NCBI GenBank assembly: GCA_036169815.1
Contig: JAVHOA010000005.1
Span: forward strand, 1-6,297
DNA from: Hydrocurvibacter sp036169815
GTDB lineage: Bacteria > Campylobacterota > Campylobacteria > Campylobacterales > Sulfurimonadaceae
Reading direction: 5' to 3'
Length of the DNA: 6,297 bases
A model generated the notes under the pieces. That model was given only the letters and a program-made list of their open reading frames with translations, made no database searches and was not told the DNA's origin. Positions 1 through 6,297 of this stretch are shown in pieces; position 1 is the stretch's first letter; each line of letters starts with the position of its first letter. Made by a program: the position numbers and the translations under genes.

Positions 1-9
1 TCTGCTCAT
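1..9 (-). CDS. Start of a divergent gene, cut by the window edge
   Basis: Read on the minus strand, an ATG lies at 9-7 followed by AGC and AGA (Met-Ser-Arg), and the frame leaves the window. Support is indirect: an AAAAAGG Shine-Dalgarno-like stretch sits 6 bases upstream (complement of 16-22), and a perfect TATAAT lies on the same strand at 68-63. Three residues give no hint of function. It could also be a chance ATG inside a longer intergenic region. Confidence 0.4.
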
Positions 10-15
10 ATCTTG

Positions 16-22
16 CCTTTTT
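16..22 (-). promoter_or_regulatory. Shine-Dalgarno of the divergent gene
   Basis: The minus strand reads AAAAAGG here, followed by a 6-base spacer and then ATG at position 9. Spacing and sequence are good for a ribosome binding site. It is the main reason to believe that a gene starts at 9 on the minus strand. Confidence 0.4.
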
Positions 23-62
23 AGCATAATTTATTACATTTTTTTCGATTCAATAAAGCGCA

Positions 63-68
63 ATTATA
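63..68 (-). promoter_or_regulatory. Putative -10 box of the leftward promoter
   Basis: The minus strand reads a perfect TATAAT from 68 to 63. Upstream on that strand is a run of seven T (94-88) continuing into TTGTTA (89-84), which lies 15 bases from the -10. T-rich upstream DNA in place of a strong -35 is usual for sigma-70 promoters in epsilonproteobacteria. Transcription would start near 56-57 and give a leader of roughly 47 bases before the ATG at 9. The match is sequence-only in an AT-rich region. Confidence 0.45.
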
Positions 69-78
69 GCCAATTGAC

Positions 79-84
79 TATAAT
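79..84 (+). promoter_or_regulatory. Putative -10 box of the glnD-glmS promoter
   Basis: A perfect TATAAT lies 36 bases before the glnD ATG, so transcription would start near 90-92 with a leader of about 30 bases. No recognisable -35 hexamer is present at the expected distance. T-runs lie upstream at 18-22 and 39-45, in keeping with epsilonproteobacterial sigma-70 promoters, which rely on the -10 and T-rich upstream DNA. It is the only perfect TATAAT on the plus strand between 1 and 120. Confidence 0.5.
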
Positions 85-104
85 AACAAAAAAATTAATC
101 AACT

Positions 105-113
105 AAGAGAAGA
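105..113 (+). promoter_or_regulatory. glnD ribosome binding site
   Basis: The purine run AAGAGAAGA ends 7 bases before the ATG at 121. The glnD frame is closed upstream by an in-frame TAG at 67-69 with no other ATG between, so this site and start are well fixed. Confidence 0.6.
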
Positions 114-120
114 TTTTAAG

Positions 121-2628
121 ATGGATATCATACTTCAGATAGAAGACACCATAGAGAAAAATGGCTCAGATTTTGAGCTCTCCAAGGTTTTTAAACAGTA
201 TATAAAAGAGTACAAAGACTCGCTTCCCGCCCTGTTTGAGAAAAATCAGGGAAAAGATTTTTTAGTCAAACACACCAAAGAGCTTGACAAGATAATTGCC
301 CTTATGTACAAAACAGTGCTTCGCCGCATCTTTGGGATTTACGTTCCTATGAGCACTTCGGTGCCACTTTGCATCGTTGCACTTGGAAGTTATGGGCGAG
401 AACAACTTTGTGTTCACAGTGACATCGATCTTATGATTGTTTTTGCAAAATGCGAGGGCTACAATACCAATCTTATCATAGAAAAATTTCTCTATCTTGC
501 TTGGGATGCGGGGCTCAAACTCGGCCACCGTGTGCATGAACTCAGTGATCTTAAAAAAGCTTCCAGTGAAGATATTACCATCAAAACTGCGATGATGGAA
601 TCACGCTATATCACAGGCTCCACTTTTACATGGCAAGGAGTTCAAAAAGAGTTAAACAAAGCAAGAGTCACTAATCAAAAAGAGTTTTTGCTTGCAAAAA
701 TAGATGAAGCGACAGCAAGACGCAAAAAGTACCCAACCTCCATGCAACCAAATATCAAAGAGAGTATCGGCGGGCTTCGAGACTCACAACTACTTTTTTG
801 GGTTGCTAAGACCATTTATGATGTCCAAAATCTCAAAGACCTCAGCGGAACCATCTTTAGCGATGAGGAGTACAACGAGTATCGCATCTCACTAGAGCTG
901 CTCTTTCGTGTGAGAAGTGCCCTGCATCTGGTAAACAATAAACAAGAAGACAGACTCACGCTTGGTCAATTGCCACAAATAAGCCAGATGCTTGGATTTA
1001 AAAATGAAAAGGTGATGGCAACAAAAATATTTAATGCCTTATGGCGCATCAACAACTTTTCTCAAATTTTTGTCAAAAAAATGGTTCGAACGTATCTTGT
1101 GGATTTGAAACACTTTACAAAAATAAAAGAGTCAAGAATAGCCAAAGGAATCTATGTTATGGATCAAAGACTTTACGCTTCTTACCATCTCCAACCCCAA
1201 GCCATTGAGAAACTTTTAGAGCTGCTCATCAGCCTTAAGGATGTGCACTACCGCTATGACTCTGGGTTTTTGAAACTTTTTACAAATGCCATCATCAAGC
1301 ACCCGCTCAAAATAAAACTCTACACCGCTCTTCGAGAGCTTTTCAAACGTGCAAATAGTTACTGCTTTTTGAAACTTTTTTATGATGCGGGGATACTGCA
1401 TCAACTCATCATCAGTTTTAGAAAAGTTATGTTTTTACCACAGTTTGATGGCTATCATCATTATCCTGTGGATATTCACTCCATCAAATGTGTACAGGCG
1501 CTCGAGAGTATCAAAGAGCCATTTATCCAATCTATTTATGAGGGTTTGAGTGTTGAAGAGCGCTTACTTTTAAAAATTGCGGTGTTAATTCACGACACAG
1601 GAAAAGGCAGACGACAAGACCATAGTGAAATCGGAGCAAAGATTATTGTCCAATTTGCTGGGCAACTCAAATTTAAAGAGGAGATGATTGAGCGCGCAAC
1701 ACTGCTTATCAGACACCATGTGCTGATGAGCAGTGTTGCATTTCGAGAAAATATTTACAGTGAAAAAACACTCTACAAATTTCTCTCAAATATCAAAGAT
1801 GAAAAAAATCTTAAACTGCTTTATGTGATGACGTACGCGGATATCAACGGCGTTGGCAATGGCGTTTATACCTCTTATAGTGCAAAACTTCTCAAAGAGC
1901 TCTATCTTGGTGCACTTGAAGCGGTCAAGCAAAGCGATAGAATTAGCGATGCGAGCAAACGTGTTGTGATAGAAAAAAAGATCAAAAACTCACAACTCTA
2001 TACAAGCCTCTCATCTATGGAACAGAAAAAAGTACTCAGCATTGAGTCTAATCTTTTCTATTTTAAACATACTCCAGAAGAGATTATACAAATCGCTTCG
2101 CAAGCCAAACGAACTATGCAATATAGTTACAGTGTGACAAACACAACGCGCCTTAGCATAGAGATTTTTAGACGTGTTCCACTCAATATCTCCTATTTAC
2201 TTGCAAATCTAGGCTATCTTGACGTAGGTTCTATGGATATTTTTACACTCTTTGATGGCATCAAATATTTTAAAATCGAATTTTCCCAAAATATAGAAGA
2301 TGACACCAAAGAGCAGATTGAGCAGATAATAGAGGACTCTTTTGATATGAGCAAAACGATCCATATCAACAAACCTATTATCAAGTGCGAAGAGCTCAGC
2401 ATCGATTGTGAGCACTCTCAAGCCTATGCACAACTGAGCATTAATACAAAAAATCAGCGAGGTTTACTTGCATATATTATGGATATTTTTGAAAAAAATA
2501 GTGTCGAGATCGCAACAGCTAAAGTTGACTCCACAAAGACAAAAGCAAGGGACAACTTTTTAATCGAAAAACAAAACAATCTGTGCGATAATGCCGAAAA
2601 TATTTTTAAATCATTAAGCGAAGGATAA
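121..2628 (+). CDS. glnD: [Protein-PII] uridylyltransferase / uridylyl-removing enzyme
   Basis: GlnD is a cytosolic nitrogen sensor. When glutamine is low it transfers UMP from UTP to the PII protein, and when glutamine is high it removes it, so controlling glutamine synthetase and nitrogen-responsive genes. The 835-residue product carries the family's domains in order. The nucleotidyltransferase domain has GSYGRE (89-94) and the metal-binding S-D-I-D-L motif (D101, D103). The conserved NIKESIGGLRD lies at 211-221. The HD hydrolase domain has H453, the H491-D492 pair and H532-H533. Two C-terminal ACT domains lie at about 678-750 and 768-830. E. coli GlnD is about 890 residues, so this is slightly short but complete. 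The first ACT domain is divergent and lacks the usual Gly-Leu, while the second keeps R-G-L-L-A (780-784). It is the first gene of a unit with glmS. The identification is secure; glutamine sensing is inferred from the family. Confidence 0.95.
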   Translation: MDIILQIEDTIEKNGSDFELSKVFKQYIKEYKDSLPALFEKNQGKDFLVKHTKELDKIIALMYKTVLRRIFGIYVPMSTSVPLCIVALGSYGREQLCVHSDIDLMIVFAKCEGYNTNLIIEKFLYLAWDAGLKLGHRVHELSDLKKASSEDITIKTAMMESRYITGSTFTWQGVQKELNKARVTNQKEFLLAKIDEATARRKKYPTSMQPNIKESIGGLRDSQLLFWVAKTIYDVQNLKDLSGTIFSDEEYNEYRISLELLFRVRSALHLVNNKQEDRLTLGQLPQISQMLGFKNEKVMATKIFNALWRINNFSQIFVKKMVRTYLVDLKHFTKIKESRIAKGIYVMDQRLYASYHLQPQAIEKLLELLISLKDVHYRYDSGFLKLFTNAIIKHPLKIKLYTALRELFKRANSYCFLKLFYDAGILHQLIISFRKVMFLPQFDGYHHYPVDIHSIKCVQALESIKEPFIQSIYEGLSVEERLLLKIAVLIHDTGKGRRQDHSEIGAKIIVQFAGQLKFKEEMIERATLLIRHHVLMSSVAFRENIYSEKTLYKFLSNIKDEKNLKLLYVMTYADINGVGNGVYTSYSAKLLKELYLGALEAVKQSDRISDASKRVVIEKKIKNSQLYTSLSSMEQKKVLSIESNLFYFKHTPEEIIQIASQAKRTMQYSYSVTNTTRLSIEIFRRVPLNISYLLANLGYLDVGSMDIFTLFDGIKYFKIEFSQNIEDDTKEQIEQIIEDSFDMSKTIHINKPIIKCEELSIDCEHSQAYAQLSINTKNQRGLLAYIMDIFEKNSVEIATAKVDSTKTKARDNFLIEKQNNLCDNAENIFKSLSEG
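2621..2625 (+). promoter_or_regulatory. glmS ribosome binding site inside the end of glnD
   Basis: AAGGA occupies the last coding bases of glnD, directly before its TAA (2626-2628), and lies 11 bases upstream of the glmS ATG. Ribosomes finishing glnD must cross this site, which points to coupled translation of the two genes. The spacing is a little long but acceptable. Confidence 0.6.
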
Positions 2629-2636
2629 TATATCAA

Positions 2637-4451
2637 ATGTGCGGAATTGTCGGATATATAGGCTCAAAAAAAACAAAAGAGATTTTACTAGATGGGCTCG
2701 GAGAACTAGAGTATCGCGGGTATGATTCAGCTGGTATCGCTGTTTTACAAAATAATGATTTTTCGGTGTATAAAGCCGTTGGAAAACTCGTCAATCTTCA
2801 AGAAAAAACGCATGATTTTGATCCAAGCGGTTTTGCTATTGGCATCGGTCATACCCGCTGGGCAACGCATGGCAAACCAACAGAGCTCAACGCCCATCCG
2901 CACTTTGGTGAAAGCTCGTATGTGGTACATAACGGAATTATTGAAAATTATGCCACACTTAAAACTGAGCTCCAGCATGAAGGTGTGACTTTTCTCAGTC
3001 AAACAGATACTGAAGTCATCGTCTGGCTTTTTGAAAAGGAGCTTAGAAACTCCGCGAGCGCGTTTGAAGCTTTTTCAAAGACTATTGCACAGCTTCACGG
3101 CGCATTTGCGATTTTACTTGTTACAAAAAGTGAAAATGAAACCATTTTTTTTGCCAAACAGGGTTCACCCATGATTTTAGGACGTGACGCTGAGGGAGAA
3201 AAGTATTTTGCCTCCTCAGACACTCCACTCATTGGCAAATGTAGTGAAGTTGTTTACCTTGAAGATGGTGATTTTGGTTTTGTCAAACCACATGAAATCA
3301 CCCTTTTAGATAAAGATGGCAATAAAAAAATCCCACTCTTTTCAAAGCTCTCCACCAACAAACTCTCAGCCCAAAAAAATGGGTATAGATTTTTTATGGA
3401 AAAAGAGATTTATGAGCAATCAGAAGTGATTATAGACACACTTTTAGGCCGTCTGAGCGAAGATGGGATTTTCTTTGAAGAGCTTGATGCGACACTTTTT
3501 GATGGGATTCATGAGATTAAACTCTGTGCATGTGGAACCTCCTACCATTCAGCGCTTGCTGCGACTTATCTCATCGAAAGAGTAGCTAAAATGCGCGTTT
3601 CTGTCGAAATCGCAAGTGAATTTCGTTATAAAGAACCACTGCTTTGCAAAGATACGCTCTTTGTAGCAATTTCTCAAAGTGGGGAGACTGCCGATACACT
3701 AGAAACGCTCAAAATGGCAAAAGAAGCGGGACTCAAAACACTTGTTATCTGTAATGTCGATAACTCTTCTATGGTGCGCCTAGCGGATGCTTCTATTTTG
3801 ACGCGTGCGGGGATAGAAAAAGGGGTTGCTTCAACAAAAGCTTTTGCAACACAAGTCGCTGTTTTTTGGATGCTTTCTCTTTATGTAGCAAAACTTAAAA
3901 ATAGCCTTACATGTAAGCAAATAGAGGAGCAAGTTACTCTTTTGAGAGAGATTCCAAAAGCCGTCAAAGTACCTGATGGACTTCATGAAAAGATTACACG
4001 ACTCTCTAAACGCTATTTGCATGGGCACGGGTTTTTCTTCATCGGAAGAGATCTATTTTTTCCTTTGGCGCTTGAGGGAGCATTGAAACTCAAAGAGATT
4101 AGTTATCTGCATGCAGAAGGGTATCCATCCGGAGAGATGAAACATGGTCCTATCGCACTAGCAGACCCTGAACTTTTTACAATCGCCCTGCTTCCACAAC
4201 ATATGCTTTATGAAAAAAGTAAAAGTAATGTAGAAGAACTTAGCGCAAGAGATTCAACAATCTGCGCTATCAGTCCAATAGCCTTTGACAAAGCGGATGA
4301 TTTTATTCAAACATCCAACGCTAAACATTATATGATCGAATTTTTTGAGATGATGGTTGTCTTGCAACTTCTTTCACTCGAGATTGCGGTGAGACTTGGA
4401 AATGATGTCGATATGCCACGAAACTTAGCAAAAAGTGTAACAGTAGAATAA
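2637..4451 (+). CDS. glmS: Glutamine--fructose-6-phosphate aminotransferase (isomerizing)
   Basis: GlmS makes glucosamine-6-phosphate and glutamate from fructose-6-phosphate and glutamine, the first committed step to UDP-GlcNAc for peptidoglycan and lipopolysaccharide. The 604-residue length matches E. coli GlmS (609). The N-terminal class-II glutaminase domain (about 1-230) begins Met-Cys-Gly-Ile-Val-Gly; Cys2 becomes the N-terminal nucleophile after Met removal, which fixes the start. HTRWATHG (72-79), NGIIENY (99-105) and TDTEV (123-127) are its substrate-binding motifs. Two SIS sugar-isomerase domains follow, with CGTSYHSA (299-306), SQSGET (346-351), STKAFATQ (399-406) and the catalytic segment around K486, E487 and H503. 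The C-terminus NLAKSVTVE, with catalytic Lys599, is canonical. All key residues are present. The gene starts 8 bases after glnD, so it is probably co-transcribed; that gap leaves no room for a leader riboswitch. Confidence 0.98.
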   Translation: MCGIVGYIGSKKTKEILLDGLGELEYRGYDSAGIAVLQNNDFSVYKAVGKLVNLQEKTHDFDPSGFAIGIGHTRWATHGKPTELNAHPHFGESSYVVHNGIIENYATLKTELQHEGVTFLSQTDTEVIVWLFEKELRNSASAFEAFSKTIAQLHGAFAILLVTKSENETIFFAKQGSPMILGRDAEGEKYFASSDTPLIGKCSEVVYLEDGDFGFVKPHEITLLDKDGNKKIPLFSKLSTNKLSAQKNGYRFFMEKEIYEQSEVIIDTLLGRLSEDGIFFEELDATLFDGIHEIKLCACGTSYHSALAATYLIERVAKMRVSVEIASEFRYKEPLLCKDTLFVAISQSGETADTLETLKMAKEAGLKTLVICNVDNSSMVRLADASILTRAGIEKGVASTKAFATQVAVFWMLSLYVAKLKNSLTCKQIEEQVTLLREIPKAVKVPDGLHEKITRLSKRYLHGHGFFFIGRDLFFPLALEGALKLKEISYLHAEGYPSGEMKHGPIALADPELFTIALLPQHMLYEKSKSNVEELSARDSTICAISPIAFDKADDFIQTSNAKHYMIEFFEMMVVLQLLSLEIAVRLGNDVDMPRNLAKSVTVE

Positions 4452-4485
4452 CATTTATGAATATTTAACAATTAACTCTGTACCC

Positions 4486-4496
4486 TGTGACTCACA
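4486..4496. repeat. 11-bp inverted repeat in the glmS-cyclase gap
   Basis: TGTGA and TCACA flank a single C, giving a perfect short palindrome in the 65-base gap (4452-4516), 20 bases before the next ATG. The half-sites resemble those of CRP, but CRP sites have a 6-base spacer, so this is not a CRP site. The rest of the gap is AT-rich and shows no hairpin followed by a T-run, so I see no intrinsic terminator for glmS and no convincing promoter for the next gene. Confidence 0.4.
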
Positions 4497-4504
4497 ATAA
4501 ATAA

Positions 4505-4510
4505 TTAGGA
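4505..4510 (+). promoter_or_regulatory. Ribosome binding site of the diguanylate cyclase
   Basis: TTAGGA sits 6 bases before the ATG at 4517. An in-frame TAA at 4502-4504 closes the frame just upstream, so this ATG is the earliest possible start. The next in-frame Met (codon 14) would cut into the first membrane helix. Confidence 0.7.
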
Positions 4511-4516
4511 CTTTTT

Positions 4517-6297
4517 ATGAATACAAAAAACAAATTACTTTTAATCGTGACATTAATGCTCGCTGCACTCGCAACAGCGACCATTATCAATGTAGGCCTT
4601 AATTTTAGAGATTTTGCTATCAATTCCGCTATAGATAAAGCAAATTTAACAGCAAATATCGTCAAAGATGGTTTAACTGCACATATGGTCAATGGTGTGA
4701 TGGATAAAAGAAAATATTTTCTTGATTCTATTACTCAAAATGGTGGAGTAAAGAAGTTATGGATTGTAAGAAGTCAAAAAGTTATCAATCAATATGGCGC
4801 AGGTTATAGCTATGAGAATGCGCGCGATGTTATCGATAAAAAAGTGCTTGCATCTGGAAATATGGTCAAAGAGGTTACCGAGAATGCTGATAGTGTAAAA
4901 CTCCGTATTACAATTCCGTATAAAGCTGAAGCAACTTCTACCATAAGTTGTTTAGACTGTCACAGTGTCAATCATGGAGACACGCTGGGGGCAATTAGTA
5001 TGGAGTTTGATATCAATGGTGTGAGAAATGCAAGCACAATCACCATTTTAAAGATTTTTGGCATCAATGTCGTCTTTATTTTTATCGCTCTTTTAGTTCT
5101 TAATTACTATATCAAACCCTATATGGATCTTTTTGCAAATCTGCGAGATGGTATTAAAAAAGCACATAGCGGTAACTTTTCACATCGATTTGCAACAAGA
5201 GTAACTGGCGAGGGTAAAGAGGTTACAGAGCAAATCAATACACTTTTTCAAAAAATGGAAGAGACCTTTGGGGAGATCAAACATAGTCTTGCAACCTTTG
5301 TAACACAATCAAATCTTGCTTGTTCTGATCCTTTGTATGAAGCAAAAATTATTATTAAAGAGCTATCCGATATTTATAAATTCAAAAAGACTATTGAGCT
5401 TGATAACAGTAAAGAGCTTGTATTTCAACGCATTGTAAGCGTATTGCAAGATAAATACAAAATTACAAACTTTTCTCTCCATGAAATTAATAAAATTTCA
5501 AAATTAAGAAATGAAATTTATGTAGCTGAGCAAGTCAATTGTGCTCCGAGTGTCAATAAAAATGCAGAACTTTGCCGTGCCTACAGAACAAGCACGGATG
5601 TTATTTCTACTGACTTTCCAAATCTTTGTGAAAGCTGTAAAGATCTCGGCCATGATTATATTTGTATCCCATTTGATATTAATGATGAAGTCTCTTTAAC
5701 GCTCAATATCATAATAAAAAATCCATCAGAGTTTGAGACAATCAATGCAAACACAAATAGTATTAAGAACTATCTTGAAGCTGCAAAACCTGTTATAGAG
5801 TCAAAAATCTTAACAGACAAACTCAGAGATACAGCGCTTCGAGATGGAATGACGGGTCTCTACAACAGAAGATTTCTAGAACAGTTTATTGATAAACTCG
5901 CAAGTCAAGCCCTTCGAGAAAACACAAATTACAGTGTGATGATGCTTGATATTGACTTCTTTAAGATGGTCAATGACACCTATGGGCATGATGTTGGCGA
6001 TGTTGTTATCAAAGGTCTTTCTGATGTAATTTCAAAAAGCATTAGAGACTCAGACTTGGCAATCCGTTATGGAGGAGAAGAGTTTGTTGTCCTACTTCAT
6101 AATGCAACATTAGAGGGCTCGCTTGAAGTCGCTCAAAAGATTCACAGAGAGTTCAATATACAAAAATTTCATGCAGGTGGAGAAATCCTTCAAAAAACAA
6201 TCAGTATAGGTGTCGCTCAATTTCCAACCGATGCAAATTCAATCTGGAAATGTATTAAATTTGCCGATACAGCGCTTTACTACGCAAAAGAGCATGG
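4517..6297 (+). CDS. Membrane diguanylate cyclase with periplasmic c-type haem sensor (3' end cut off)
   Basis: The frame is open from the ATG to the window end (593 codons plus 2 bases). It stops just after the family's terminal A-D-x-A-L-Y-x-A-K motif, so probably only a few residues are missing. Layout: membrane helix at about 7-28; periplasmic domain at about 29-176 with a single haem-c attachment motif CLDCH (C145, C148, H149); second helix at about 177-198; HAMP-like linker at about 198-255; cytoplasmic region at about 290-425 that looks GAF-like, with clustered cysteines C342, C353, C371, C374 and C383; GGDEF domain from about 436. The last has D-G-M-T-G-L-Y-N-R-R (443-452), the active-site GGEEF (519-523) and an RDSD inhibitory site (510-513) five residues before it, so it should be an active, product-inhibited cyclase making c-di-GMP from two GTP. 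No EAL domain is seen. Single-haem periplasmic PAS-like sensors of similar architecture are known in Geobacter chemotaxis receptors. Cyclase activity is a strong call; the signal sensed is unknown, with redox state or a small gas plausible. Confidence 0.9.
   Translation, partial: MNTKNKLLLIVTLMLAALATATIINVGLNFRDFAINSAIDKANLTANIVKDGLTAHMVNGVMDKRKYFLDSITQNGGVKKLWIVRSQKVINQYGAGYSYENARDVIDKKVLASGNMVKEVTENADSVKLRITIPYKAEATSTISCLDCHSVNHGDTLGAISMEFDINGVRNASTITILKIFGINVVFIFIALLVLNYYIKPYMDLFANLRDGIKKAHSGNFSHRFATRVTGEGKEVTEQINTLFQKMEETFGEIKHSLATFVTQSNLACSDPLYEAKIIIKELSDIYKFKKTIELDNSKELVFQRIVSVLQDKYKITNFSLHEINKISKLRNEIYVAEQVNCAPSVNKNAELCRAYRTSTDVISTDFPNLCESCKDLGHDYICIPFDINDEVSLTLNIIIKNPSEFETINANTNSIKNYLEAAKPVIESKILTDKLRDTALRDGMTGLYNRRFLEQFIDKLASQALRENTNYSVMMLDIDFFKMVNDTYGHDVGDVVIKGLSDVISKSIRDSDLAIRYGGEEFVVLLHNATLEGSLEVAQKIHREFNIQKFHAGGEILQKTISIGVAQFPTDANSIWKCIKFADTALYYAKEH

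Larger units (their letters stand above)
63..84. repeat. 22-bp palindrome spanning both divergent -10 boxes
   Basis: The arms are ATTATAG (63-69) and CTATAAT (78-84) around a central CCAATTGA (70-77). Ten of eleven base pairs match across the centre between 73 and 74; only C70/A77 fails. The palindrome therefore presents one TATAAT on each strand, back to back and 10 bp apart. It may be an operator for a dimeric regulator, or simply two overlapping promoters whose polymerases exclude each other. The symmetry is seen directly; the function is inferred. Confidence 0.7.

Noticed and set aside
56..70. Sigma-54-like promoter on the minus strand (TTGGC followed by TTGC)
   Set aside because: The GG and GC pairs are separated by 8 bases, whereas sigma-54 promoters need 10 with little tolerance; the same bases are better explained by the TATAAT palindrome.
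262..537. Antisense open frame of 91 codons inside glnD, and similar short antisense or shifted frames elsewhere (for example 2745-3002 inside glmS)
   Set aside because: They lie fully within well-conserved genes, have no convincing ribosome binding site or recognisable protein features, and are expected shadows.
1267..1380. Repeated 15-bp TTTTTGAAACTTTTT (1267-1281 and 1366-1380)
   Set aside because: Both copies encode the same Phe-Leu-Lys-Leu-Phe type of segment in frame within glnD; in AT-rich coding DNA this is best explained by codon use and similar helices, with no flanking structure.
2629..2636. glmS ribozyme/riboswitch in front of glmS
   Set aside because: Only 8 bases separate the glnD stop from the glmS start, far too few, and the glmS ribozyme is known from Gram-positive bacteria.
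2666..2673. Homopolymer tracts (A8 at 2666-2673, T8 at 3145-3152) as phase-variation switches
   Set aside because: They are in the glmS reading frame, which is otherwise intact and generally essential; A/T runs of this length are common in AT-rich genomes.
4457..4468. Tiny frame ATG-AAT-ATT-TAA after glmS as a leader peptide
   Set aside because: Only three codons, no Shine-Dalgarno, and no attenuator-like hairpins downstream.
4486..4496. CRP or FNR binding site from TGTGA / TCACA half-sites
   Set aside because: CRP half-sites are spaced by 6 bases and FNR half-sites (TTGAT/ATCAA) by 4; here the spacer is one base, so the geometry is wrong.
4459..4504. Promoter for the cyclase in the glmS-cyclase gap
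   Set aside because: Only weak AT-rich -10-like hexamers are present, several too close to the ribosome binding site; none stands out enough to annotate.

Overview
The window is AT-rich, with short intergenic gaps and proteins rich in Lys, Ile, Leu and Phe. The genes present (a full-length GlnD, a proteobacterial-type GlmS, and a diguanylate cyclase with a periplasmic c-type haem sensor) suggest a free-living member of the Campylobacterota (epsilonproteobacteria), of the Sulfurospirillum / Sulfurimonas / Arcobacter kind. Host-adapted Campylobacter jejuni-type genomes are less likely because, to my knowledge, they lack GlnD. This placement rests on protein style and gene content, not on a database search.

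Layout: positions 1-120 look like a divergent intergenic region. A minus-strand gene appears to begin at position 9 (three codons visible, with a well-placed Shine-Dalgarno), and glnD starts on the plus strand at 121. Between them lies a 22-bp near-perfect palindrome (63-84) whose two arms are each a perfect TATAAT -10 box, one per strand. glnD (121-2628) encodes the bifunctional PII uridylyltransferase / uridylyl-removing enzyme. glmS (2637-4451), glutamine:fructose-6-phosphate amidotransferase, follows after 8 bases, and its Shine-Dalgarno lies inside the last codons of glnD. After a 65-base gap with no visible terminator comes a membrane diguanylate cyclase (4517 to beyond the window end) with no stop codon in the window.

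How the genes relate: GlnD reads cellular glutamine and sets the uridylylation state of PII, while GlmS spends glutamine on amino-sugar (peptidoglycan and LPS precursor) synthesis, so the first two genes form a plausible nitrogen-to-envelope unit with coupled translation. The third gene is a separate signalling protein: a periplasmic domain with one CXXCH haem motif, a HAMP-like linker, a cysteine-rich cytoplasmic domain that resembles a GAF domain, and a GGEEF domain with an intact product-inhibition site. Together these suggest a redox- or ligand-controlled c-di-GMP switch. The two core metabolic genes are ordinary. The points most worth a second look are the palindromic divergent promoter and the two potential redox sites in the cyclase.
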